A stretch of 8,414 bases of DNA from an uncultured Clostridia bacterium (GTDB lineage Bacteria; Bacillota; Clostridia; TANB77; UBA1234): assembly GCA_947624765.1 (NCBI GenBank), contig CANQLS010000062.1, positions 1 through 8,414 on the forward strand. Direction: 5' to 3'. Within the stretch, counting starts at the first letter, position 1. Each line of letters opens with the position of its first letter. Below are positions 1-6,576 of this stretch, piece after piece. The position numbers and the translations under genes are program-made. The notes under the pieces were generated by a model. That model saw only the letters and a program-made list of their open reading frames with translations. It searched no databases and had not been told where the DNA came from.

Positions 1-2
1 AT

Positions 3-113
3 GGTAGAAGTTCATATAGTTGTTCATATAGTAGTTGCTCATCTAGTTGTCATTCATCAGGTGGTGGTTCGTCAGGCAGGGGCTCCGGCGGCGGAGGCGG
101 AAGATCATGGTAA
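3..113 (+). CDS. DUF2207 family membrane protein, C-terminal end only (partial)
   Basis: Only the last 36 codons lie in the window. They read in the frame that closes with TAA at 111-113. The visible tail is a Ser/Cys/Tyr-rich stretch followed by a glycine run ending GSGGGGGRSW. This nearly matches the end of the next gene (GSGGGGGSSW), including at DNA level (gctccggcggcggaggcgga versus gctccggtggcggaggcgga). I therefore infer that it is a tandem paralogue of the DUF2207 gene that follows 26 bases later. DUF2207 proteins are predicted multi-pass membrane proteins of unknown function that often end in such Gly/Ser tails. Cysteines at about 48-50, 36-38 and 21-23 distinguish this tail from that of the neighbour. 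The family assignment rests only on the tail and on position. Confidence 0.6.
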   Translation, partial: GRSSYSCSYSSCSSSCHSSGGGSSGRGSGGGGGRSW

Positions 114-123
114 TTAAAAAATT

Positions 124-133
124 AAAGAGGAGG
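124..133 (+). promoter_or_regulatory. Ribosome binding site of the full DUF2207 gene
   Basis: AAAGAGGAGG lies six bases before ATG 140. It fixes the start there and not at the upstream in-frame codon at 47, which would add an Arg/Lys-rich leader before the signal peptide and overlap the previous gene. Confidence 0.85.
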
Positions 134-139
134 AAACAA

Positions 140-2039
140 ATGAAGAATAGTAAGTTAATATTATTTATTTTAGCAATTATAATTTTTCTATTTTCTTTTG
201 ATGTGCACAGCATTTATGCCGACGAACCATTAACTTCTAGTAAGACGGCTTCATATGGTTCGTATGATTATGTCATTGATAGTTATGATGTACATATGGT
301 TGTGAATGAAGATAATACGTTTGATATTACAGAAACAATTACTGTATATTTTAATAAGGCAAAACATGGAATTATTAGAAGCATTCCATTAAGAAATAAA
401 GTAGAAAGATTAGATGGAACGACTTCAAATAATAGGACGAAAATATCAAATTTAAGTGTTAATAATGAATACACTACATATAAGGAAAATGGAAACTATA
501 AAATTCAAATAGGTTCAGCAAGTCATACCTTAACAGGCGAACAAACTTATGTAATAAAATATACATATAATTTAGGAAAGGATCCTGTTAAAGATTATGA
601 TGAATTATATTTTAATATCATAGGCAGTGAATGGGATACTGAAATTCGAAATATTACTTTTACGATAGAAATGCCAAAAGAATTTGATAAGAGCAAATTA
701 GGATTTTCAGCAGGGAATGTCGGTTCAACGAATTCAATAAATGTTTTTTATACAGTTAATGACAAAAAAATAACAGGAAGTTATCTAGGAACTTTAAGAC
801 CAGGACAAGCCTTAACAGTAAGATGTGAACTTGATGATGGCTATTTTGTTGGAGCAGGTATATCTATTAGTATTATAGATTGTTTGGTTTTCGTATTACC
901 TATAATATTTTTAGGAATTTCTATATTAATCTGGCATAAATTTGGTCGTGATGACCAAGTTGTAGAAACAGTAGAATTTTATCCTCCAGAAGGCTGTAAT
1001 AGTTTAGAGGTAGGATTTTTATATAAAGGAAGAGCTGATAGTCATGATGTTACATCGCTTCTTATATATTTAGCAAATAAGGGATATATAAAAATTACAG
1101 AAACGGAAGAAAAAACGTTATTTTCAAAATCGAAAGGTTTTAAAATAACTAAATTAAAAGAATATGATGGTAATAATGAAAATGAGAAAATGTTTTTGGA
1201 GGGTTTATTCAAAAAAGCTAATACTTCCAATGAAGTTACTTCTTCAGATTTACGTGATAACTTTTACGGTACTACGAAGAAAATATTGTCTAACACAAAT
1301 GATAAAGAAAATAGAAATAAAATATTTGAACGAAAGGCATCAAGCAAATCAAAGTTTATCATATTAATGATGGTTGTTACTTATTGTTTGGTTACATTTA
1401 TACCTATTATTTCATATCATGTTTATGATGTTAATAATGTTAATGATATTATGATGCTAACTTTATCTACGATATTACCGCTTGTGGTTCTTCCATTTAT
1501 GTTTTTTTCAAATGACCCAGCCCCACTAAGTTTGTTATTATTTGGAATTGCGTTTATTGTGATTTATTGTGGGCTTCATGTACGAGTACTATCATTTAAT
1601 GGACGGTAGTATAGTTGGCTTGATTTGCTTTTTAGGAATGTTTATATGTTTAAAGTATTTACCAAAAAGGACACAATATGGCAATGAAATGTTAGGAAAA
1701 TTAAATGGTTTTAAACATTTTTTAGAAATAGCAGAGAAAGAAAAATTAGAAGATATGGTAATGCAAAATCCGAATTATTTTTATGATATTTTGCCTTATA
1801 CTTATGTTTTAGGTGTATCTGATAAATGGATTAAAAAATTTGAAACGATATCATTGCAACCGCCAACTTGGTATGATGGCATGGATTATTTTGATATGGC
1901 AACATTTGAAACATTTTTTGATAGTACGATGGAGTCTGCACAAAGTGCTATGTCATCTAGTGATTCGTCTGGTGGAGATTCCTCTGGTGGAGGCTTCTCA
2001 GACGGTGGCTCCGGTGGCGGAGGCGGAAGTTCGTGGTAA
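140..2039 (+). CDS. DUF2207 family predicted membrane protein, read through a +1 frameshift at CGG 1604
   Basis: Predicted exported or membrane protein of unknown function. It starts with a signal peptide (hydrophobic residues 6-20, likely cut after A27 in IYADEP). A DUF2207-type extracytoplasmic domain follows (YDVHMVVNEDNTFDITETI, then the typical GIIRSIP motif), with a membrane helix at about 240-262, a cytoplasmic stretch, then helices at about 406-427, 436-457, 464-480 and 489-507. A soluble region follows (YGNEMLGKLNGFKHFLE, then FYDILPYTYVLGVSDKW), and a Ser/Gly tail ends in GGGGGSSW. The frame opened at 140 stops at TAG 1607-1609 directly after CGG 1604-1606. Skipping one base (GGA C GGT AGT) continues without a break to TAA 2037-2039 and gives 632 residues, in line with the family. 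Read conventionally, it would be a 489-residue fragment (140-1609) plus an orphan fragment (about 1569-2039) with no ribosome binding site. It is the second copy of a tandem pair. Confidence 0.85.
1604..1606 (+). other. +1 recoding site, CGG followed by TAG (DUF2207)
   Basis: The in-frame CGG follows GGA and precedes TAG. The downstream continuation (GSIVGLICFLGMFICLKYL, the last membrane helix, then the conserved cytoplasmic region) lies in the +1 frame, joined exactly if the C is skipped and GGT is read as Gly. No homopolymer is present that would suggest ordinary slippage. An insertion error or a real pseudogene cannot be excluded from this site alone. Confidence 0.75.
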
Positions 2040-2043
2040 ATGT

Positions 2044-2066
2044 AGTGGCGGTCAGTGACCGCCACT
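2044..2066 (+). terminator. GC-rich hairpin after the DUF2207 gene
   Basis: AGTGGCGGTC pairs with GACCGCCACT across a 3-base AGT loop: a perfect 10-bp stem starting five bases after the stop codon. It is the strongest GC hairpin in the area and a likely transcription stop. No run of T follows (TAATCAGAAT), so it may be a weak or factor-aided terminator, or a 3'-end stabiliser. Confidence 0.6.
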
Positions 2067-2112
2067 TAATCAGAATATAACAAAATATGCAAGCGATTTG
2101 ATGATATTTTTC

Positions 2113-2141
2113 TTGTATCAGTCGCAAATATTTGGTATAAT
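2113..2141 (+). promoter_or_regulatory. Sigma-A-like promoter of the S1/replication-relaxation operon
   Basis: TTGTAT (2113-2118), a 17-base spacer and TATAAT (2136-2141), with TGG before the -10 giving an extended -10 form. The start codon at 2188 lies 46 bases downstream. The coupling ATPase promoter has the same TTGTAT -35 hexamer. Confidence 0.75.
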
Positions 2142-2176
2142 AGAAAAAGAAGCAATAAGCTTCGGGGATGTTTCAC

Positions 2177-2181
2177 GGAGG
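2177..2181 (+). promoter_or_regulatory. Ribosome binding site that decides the S1 protein start
   Basis: GGAGG stands six bases before ATG 2188. The longer in-frame reading from 2098 would begin upstream of the promoter -10 and has no such site. The out-of-frame ATG at 2183 is too close. Confidence 0.85.
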
Positions 2182-2187
2182 AATGAA

Positions 2188-2697
2188 ATGGAAGAAAGGG
2201 TAGAACTTTCAGAAGAAGAAAAAGCAAATCGTATGTGGGCTTATGAAAATTTGAAAAAAGGAATGAAAGTATTAGGTAAAGTTAAAAATATTCAGCCTTA
2301 TGGCGCTTTTATCACTATTCGTAAGGGTATAGATGGTTTACTTCCTATTAAAAATATGTCTATAGCAAGAATTAAAAATCCTGAAGAACGTATGAAGAAG
2401 GGCGATAAAGTAGAGGTTATTATTCAAGATTTTGATAAAGATACAGGTAGAATTACACTTTCACGAAAAGAATTGCTAGGTACATGGGAAGAAAATGTTC
2501 AACATTTTAAACAGGGAGAAATAACATCTGGAATTGTAAGAGACACTACAAGAGGCGGAATTTTTATTGAGCTCACGCCGAACCTAGTTGGTTTGGCTGA
2601 ACATAAAAGTGGTTTAGAATATGGAGAAAAGGTAAAAGTCTATATTAGAAAAATTTCTCCAGAGAACCACAAAATTAAACTAGTGATACTAGATTAA
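2188..2697 (+). CDS. Protein with two S1 RNA-binding domains
   Basis: A 169-residue cytoplasmic protein with two S1 (OB-fold) domains. The first spans about residues 24-94 (GKVKNIQPYGAFITI, then GIDGLLPIKNMS, and the closing GRITLSRKE). The second spans about 108-168 (GIVRDTTRGGIFIEL, then LVGLAEHKS). The GAF/GIF turn and the G(L)LP or GLAEH strand are classic S1 features. The family binds single-stranded RNA, usually in ribosome-linked or mRNA-linked roles. This protein is much shorter than ribosomal protein S1 (four to six domains) and has no catalytic domain, so a specific function cannot be assigned. A short acidic, Lys-rich N-terminus (1-20) precedes the first domain. It has its own promoter and lies 17 bases before the replication-relaxation gene, so the two are probably cotranscribed. 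It contains no in-frame CGG. Confidence 0.88.
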   Translation: MEERVELSEEEKANRMWAYENLKKGMKVLGKVKNIQPYGAFITIRKGIDGLLPIKNMSIARIKNPEERMKKGDKVEVIIQDFDKDTGRITLSRKELLGTWEENVQHFKQGEITSGIVRDTTRGGIFIELTPNLVGLAEHKSGLEYGEKVKVYIRKISPENHKIKLVILD

Positions 2698-2714
2698 TTT
2701 AAAGGAGGATTTTT

Positions 2715-3671
2715 ATGGTAGAGGATAATGAAATTAAATCACCAAAATCGCCATTTGCGATGAGGGAAAACGAAATCAAAAAATTTGATGGAAAAGATGG
2801 CTATGCTTCTGTCAATCAAGTAGTTTTTAAAATTGATATGGGCTATATCAATGAAGTACATTTTCAAATCTTGGAAATAGTTAATGAGTTTGAGTTTATT
2901 ACGTCAAGACAAATTTTTCAAATGTTACAATATCGTGGAGTTGATATAAAGTCACAAGACAAGGTAAACAAGAAATTGGAAGACATGATTAAAAGTAAAA
3001 TTATTACAAGATATTATTTTGAAAGTAATGAAGGAAAAGGTATTTATCGAGTTTATTGTTTAGACAAAATAGGTAAGTATTTACTAAATTCAAGAGGTAT
3101 TAAAACAACATGGCAACCAACAGATAATACAAAACCAGTTTATATGATTAAAAGAAGATTAGCGGGTAATCAGGTAATTATTGCTTATATGCAAAAAGTT
3201 TCTGCTTATCATGGATTTGTTGTTAGTCCAATGTTATTTTCAAAGAGACAAAATACAAAATTTCAGGCTTCAGGTGGACAAGTGGTATTAGTTAAAAATG
3301 ATATTAAAATAGATTTCCTTTTTGAAGTTGTAAGGAGAAATAGCGGATGGGAAGAAAAGTTCATGGAGAAAATGGGCTTGTACCAAGAGTTCTATGAGAA
3401 TTTTCAAGCTAAAGATTGTAACTTCGATAAAAAGCCACAATTGATAATTGTTGGAGAAGATGATGAGCATTTAATAGAGATTTTTAAAGCTGTAAAAAAG
3501 GCAAAAGCAGAATTGAAAGGAATTACAATTTATTATACGACAGATTTAAGACAATTAGGAGACGATTTAAGTACATCGCTTATTGACTTTAAACTTGATG
3601 AAACAACACAGAGATATAGGATGGAGGTTATTAGGACTTCGCTGCTAGAAAAAGGCGATGTTGAAAAATAA
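2715..3671 (+). CDS. Replication-relaxation-like winged-helix protein
   Basis: A 318-residue protein with a strong ribosome binding site (AAAGGAGG, 2701-2708). Residues about 44-130 look like a winged helix-turn-helix (INEVHFQILEIVNEFEFITS, then RQIFQML, then the KLEDMIKSKIITRYYF wing and YRVYCLDKIGKYLL). The C-terminal half has a small nuclease-like alpha/beta signature, IKIDFLFEVVRRN (D200, E204), followed by a helix with conserved-looking K and Y (MEKMGLYQEFYENF). This order matches the replication-relaxation family of plasmids and integrative elements of Gram-positive bacteria, proposed to act in plasmid replication or conjugation control. I cannot exclude another wHTH regulator. It faces the coupling ATPase gene tail to tail. 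Its last codons (GTTGAAAAATAA) lie inside the left arm of a 35-bp inverted repeat, so the stop codon is part of the repeat. Confidence 0.65.
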   Translation: MVEDNEIKSPKSPFAMRENEIKKFDGKDGYASVNQVVFKIDMGYINEVHFQILEIVNEFEFITSRQIFQMLQYRGVDIKSQDKVNKKLEDMIKSKIITRYYFESNEGKGIYRVYCLDKIGKYLLNSRGIKTTWQPTDNTKPVYMIKRRLAGNQVIIAYMQKVSAYHGFVVSPMLFSKRQNTKFQASGGQVVLVKNDIKIDFLFEVVRRNSGWEEKFMEKMGLYQEFYENFQAKDCNFDKKPQLIIVGEDDEHLIEIFKAVKKAKAELKGITIYYTTDLRQLGDDLSTSLIDFKLDETTQRYRMEVIRTSLLEKGDVEK

Positions 3672-3694
3672 TTGGACAATTTCGTTGTTGGACT
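3660..3694 (+). repeat. Left arm of a perfect 35-bp inverted repeat
   Basis: This stretch (starting GTTGAAAAATAATTGG, ending GTTGTTGGACT) is an exact reverse complement of 3902-3936. It overlaps the last 12 bases of the replication-relaxation gene, including its TAA stop. The matching ends abruptly on both sides. The two arms bound a 277-bp block between the convergent genes. Confidence 0.9.
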
Positions 3695-3740
3695 ACTTTC
3701 TTTAAATAAATATCAAATGATGAAGTGAATAAATTTAATT

Positions 3741-3787
3741 AAAAATAGAGAATAATTGCTTATAATCAGTAATTATTCTCTATTTTT
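3741..3787 (+). terminator. Bidirectional transcription terminator between convergent genes
   Basis: A perfect 17-bp stem (3741-3757 with 3771-3787, AAAAATAGAGAATAATT and its complement) encloses a 13-base loop. It ends in TTTTTCTTTTTT on the plus strand and in a T run on the minus strand. It can therefore end transcripts of both the S1/replication-relaxation operon and the minus-strand ATPase gene. Confidence 0.85.
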
Positions 3788-3825
3788 CTTTTTTATGATA
3801 AGGTTAAGTCCTAAAGTTGGAAAAG

Positions 3826-3926
3826 AATTGAGGCAATTTCTAGGCGGACAAACGAGGAAACCGGAGGCGTACAAATGGTACGTTGAGGATTTCCGAAGTG
3901 AAGTCCAACAACGAAATTGTCCAATT
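3826..3926. other. GC-richer foldable block (structured DNA or RNA, possible mobile-repeat core)
   Basis: Nested complementary pairs give one long imperfect hairpin: AATTG 3826-3830 with CAATT 3922-3926; GGCAATTTC 3832-3840 with GAAATTGTC 3913-3921 (one G-T pair); GGAC 3846-3849 with GTCC 3903-3906; GGAAA 3856-3860 with TTTCC 3890-3894; CGTAC 3868-3872 with GTACG 3878-3882 around an AAATG loop. Internal loops are purine-rich (CCGGAGG facing TTGAGGA). The base composition is clearly higher in GC than the surrounding sequence. The 3' side of the outer stem is also the right arm of the 35-bp inverted repeat, so it can pair with either of two partners. I do not recognise a named RNA family. Confidence 0.5.
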
Positions 3927-3936
3927 ATTTTTCAAC
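3902..3936 (-). repeat. Right arm of a perfect 35-bp inverted repeat
   Basis: Exact reverse complement of 3660-3694. On the minus strand it starts seven bases after the shifted-frame TAA (3944-3946) of the coupling ATPase gene, so both convergent genes end at or in a copy of this repeat. Confidence 0.9.
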
Positions 3937-3943
3937 CATTTTG

Positions 3944-6429
3944 TTATTTTTTTAGATCAATAATAACTCCGGTCATTACTACTATCAAATGTAGTCATAT
4001 CAATAACTCCAGAATCATTATTGTCATTTCTGTTTTTTGTAATTGTAGAATCTACAATGATATCATAAATTCCATCATCTTTAGCAGATGGCATTTTTTC
4101 TTTTTCGTTTTTTCCACTAAAGAAATGCGATTCTGAATCTGACATAGATGTTGCTGAACCACTTGGAGCACTGTGGAAAATCTCAAAATCATATTTTGAA
4201 CATGGATGCGATTCATAATATTTCTTATTAATAAAATCTGCTGCACCACGTCCAACAATAGTTTTATTACTATCATTTTTTGTTTTATAAATACATTGCT
4301 TAAATTTAAGATTAACGATTTTACCTGGTTTGTAATATTCTTCGTTAGCTTTTTTCTCGCTCATCATAGCTTCTGTCTTTGACTTTTCATCGTTAGGATC
4401 CTTACTATCATACAATTTTTTCGCACGATAATCCCACTTTTTATAAGTACCAAGTTCTTTTGACCAAAATTCACTTTCTTCAGCCGTCATATCACCAAAT
4501 AAGATTTGGGTCTTAGTATTAGTAATAATAACATCTTTAAAATATGCAAGAGAACTTTTCTTTGTTAATTGTGATAAGTTCTGAATTGTAATTAAAGTAC
4601 CACAACGATATTTTCTAAATAGAGTAAAGAAAGCTTCTGTATCTTTATTTACATATAGTGGAAATTCGTCAATATAAATAAAGTGAGGAGTTCTCGTATT
4701 TTCATCACCTGGTCGCCTTAAAACTGCATCTTTAAATGACAATATAACAAACATACCAAAAGCTTTTTGATGAATTTCTCCTAAATCACCTTGTCTTGTA
4801 CATGCAGTAATAATTTCTCCATTTTGAAGTGCTCTATCTAAATCAATGTTGTTATGTCTGCTACAAAGTACTCTCTTAACACCAGGATTTCTTAAGAAGT
4901 TATCTAACTGTGTAATAGCGCCATATACAAATTTCTCTGTTTCTTTTCTTCCGCTACCATAAGTAGATGCAATTTCATATCCGTGAATGTTAACTGGTGG
5001 CTTATAAAAATTCTTTTCAAAATATCCAATTAAAGATTTATAATCTTCTGAAAGTTTTGGATCTTTTTTCAAAACTTCGCACATTTCTTCTGCTAAGTCG
5101 AAGTTATTTAAAATATCTAGCATATCTTCTAGTGTAGGGACTTCATTATCATGCATTTTTGGATATACTAATTTTAATAAAATAGCTAAGTTTTCAAAAG
5201 CTTGTTGCGTAACGTTTGCAAAGAAAACATTATCTCCGCCAGCATTTTCTGCTTCATACATTCCTTTTAATACAGTAGAAATAATAGCAGCAACCTTAGC
5301 AGGATCAGAACCTGTAAAAGGATTTATTCCATAAGAATTTGGATCCATTGGATCAATTACATCTACGTCTAAACTATATGCAGCAGCTACTTTTCTAATT
5401 CTTTCAATACAAGCATTATCAGGAGCAACTAGAGTAAAGCCAAGTCCACGATAAAATACTTCATTAGTTTCTGGATTAACATAGCTAATCATATCTTTCA
5501 TGTAATCTTTATAATCTTTCATTCTATTTTCTCTAGGTCTCAAGAATGATAGTGTAAAGTTTCTATTTAAATATTCATTACTATAAGGAACATTAAGATC
5601 TGCAAGCCCGGCCTGCAAAGCATTATACGCTAATTTCTTACTAAGTTCTCTAAAGAAATATTTCTTTTCAATATCGTTAGCACACATTGGCTCTACCATA
5701 GTAGAGGTTTTACCAGTACCTGTAGCACCTTGTACAAAAGTTGCTTCAAATCTTTTCTTTTCAGGTATATACACCACTTTACCAGTTTTATCATCTACAC
5801 AAATAGGTGCATTGCATTGAAAAGCTGCTGGTAGTACATCCTTTTTCTTTTTCCATTCTAATTTGAATCCGTTTGAAATCTTCAAAAGATTCAATCCAAT
5901 CGGTATCTCCATCTACAACATTTCCTATATAATAGTTCCATCTACTACGGACAGTTGAAAGTGGAATTATTAGTGAAAGTCCAGCTACGGCTGGGGCAAT
6001 AACTTCCGGCATATTAGTTGCAATATAACGAAAATTACTAAGATGCATTAAACCAAACCAAATAAGTTCATTAGACCATTGTGCAAGCATTCCTAATACA
6101 ATTCCATAAAAACATAACGAGAAAAATACAAAAAAGTGCATTGGATGTCTTAAAGTAACGCACATTGGTGAAGAACACATAATGCAATATCCAGCTACAC
6201 AAGCAAAGAGCGCAAGAGTATAGCCAATTGGTGTCCAATAGCTAGAAAGCTCACCCGTAAGTAATACGCGAAATAATTCCATTAATCTATCGGCAGCTAA
6301 TACTACGCATACAACCGCTAAAGTATAAGATACCAATTCGTTTATATTAATCTTTATTTTCTTTACTAAAAACCATCCTATTAAAAATATTACCGCAAGG
6401 ACAGCAGTCCCTATGTAAATGTTAAACAT
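3944..6429 (-). CDS. VirD4/TraG-type coupling ATPase (T4CP-like) with N-terminal membrane helices, read through +1 frameshifts at CGG
   Basis: Membrane-anchored ATPase of the type that feeds DNA or protein into conjugation channels. Residues 1-160 hold five membrane helices (about 4-22, 32-50, 67-85, 97-116, 142-157). After a +1 step at CGG 5871-5869 (AAA C GGA TTC, Gly187) comes the ATPase: Walker A GATGTGKTS at about 234-242, Walker B HFIYIDEF with D587/E588, then TLITIQNLSQL, the glutamine-containing motif typical of VirD4/TraG. The C-terminal 100 residues are Lys/Asp/Ser-rich and probably disordered. Conventionally it would be two overlapping genes: a 6441/6429-5791 membrane protein and a 5912-3957 ATPase whose ATG lacks a ribosome binding site. 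A fourth CGG (3971-3969) precedes the un-shifted TGA 3959-3957 by three codons; a second +1 step gives the ending GVIIDLKK and TAA 3946-3944. Length is 827 residues with both shifts, 823 without the last. Start 6429 is chosen because GGAGG (6439-6435) stands five bases upstream and overlaps the ATG at 6441. Confidence 0.8.
3969..3971 (-). other. Possible +1 recoding site at CGG near the C-terminus of the coupling ATPase
   Basis: GAC CGG AGT TAT TAT TGA in the current frame ends ...NDRSYY. Skipping C gives GAC GGA GTT ATT ATT GAT CTA AAA AAA TAA, ending ...NDGVIIDLKK. The shifted tail resembles a motif about 20 residues earlier in the same protein (NDSGVIDM). It ends on TAA as all other genes here do, whereas TGA would be the only such stop. 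The supporting evidence is suggestive, not decisive. Confidence 0.45.
5869..5871 (-). other. +1 recoding site at CGG joining membrane and ATPase domains
   Basis: On the minus strand the membrane frame reads ...GAT TTC AAA CGG ATT CAA and closes 25 codons later after a low-quality tail. Reading AAA C GGA TTC AAA TTA GAA TGG moves into the ATPase frame (GFKLEWKKKKDVLPAAF). The two frames overlap by 122 bases, and only the +1 step at this CGG gives the usual coupling-protein order of helices then Walker A. Confidence 0.75.
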
Positions 6430-6434
6430 AATTA

Positions 6435-6439
6435 CCTCC
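6435..6439 (-). promoter_or_regulatory. Ribosome binding site fixing the coupling ATPase start at 6429
   Basis: Minus-strand ATGGAGGTAATTATG contains GGAGG five bases before the second ATG (6429-6427). The first ATG (6441) overlaps the site itself and is unlikely to be used. Confidence 0.75.
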
Positions 6440-6475
6440 ATAAAAGTTCTGTTATTGACAAAACATCACATCTAT

Positions 6476-6504
6476 ATTATGCTATATTTTAAGCAAAAAT
6501 ACAA
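6476..6504 (-). promoter_or_regulatory. Sigma-A-like promoter of the coupling ATPase gene
   Basis: Minus-strand TTGTAT (6504-6499), a 17-base spacer and CATAAT (6481-6476). The start codon lies 46 bases downstream of the -10. The -35 hexamer, spacer length and leader length match those of the S1/replication-relaxation operon promoter. Confidence 0.7.
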
Positions 6505-6510
6505 GAGATT

Positions 6511-6540
6511 TTGATTAATTTATTCAAAATTATGTAAAAT
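6511..6540 (+). promoter_or_regulatory. Sigma-A-like promoter of the pth-rng operon
   Basis: TTGATT (6511-6516), an 18-base spacer and TAAAAT (6535-6540) preceded by TATG (extended -10). It is back to back with the ATPase promoter in the 147-base divergent gap, and the pth start codon lies 36 bases downstream. Confidence 0.6.
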
Positions 6541-6576
6541 AAATAATGCTTTCAAAAAGCGAAAGGAGAATTTATT

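Noticed and set aside
47..139. N-terminal extension of the DUF2207 protein from codon 47
   Set aside because: It overlaps the upstream gene and reads its Gly-codon tail out of frame as Arg. The ribosome binding site and signal peptide start at 140.
283..1367. Short open frames on either strand inside the DUF2207 gene (283-474, 1042-1230, 1164-1367)
   Set aside because: They are shadows of the coding frame in AT-rich sequence, with no ribosome binding sites or recognisable motifs.
2098..2187. N-terminal extension of the S1 protein from 2098
   Set aside because: It would be translated from DNA that contains the promoter. A clear ribosome binding site serves ATG 2188.
3756..4136. Plus-strand open frame of 126 codons across the inverted-repeat block and into the ATPase gene
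   Set aside because: Its second half is antisense to the ATPase, its start lies within the terminator and it lacks a ribosome binding site. Only the middle part looks protein-like and is noted as a finding.
3957..5912. ATPase as an independent gene starting at ATG 5912
   Set aside because: There is no ribosome binding site before this ATG, and the first 14 residues are an out-of-frame reading of the membrane protein's cytoplasmic end.
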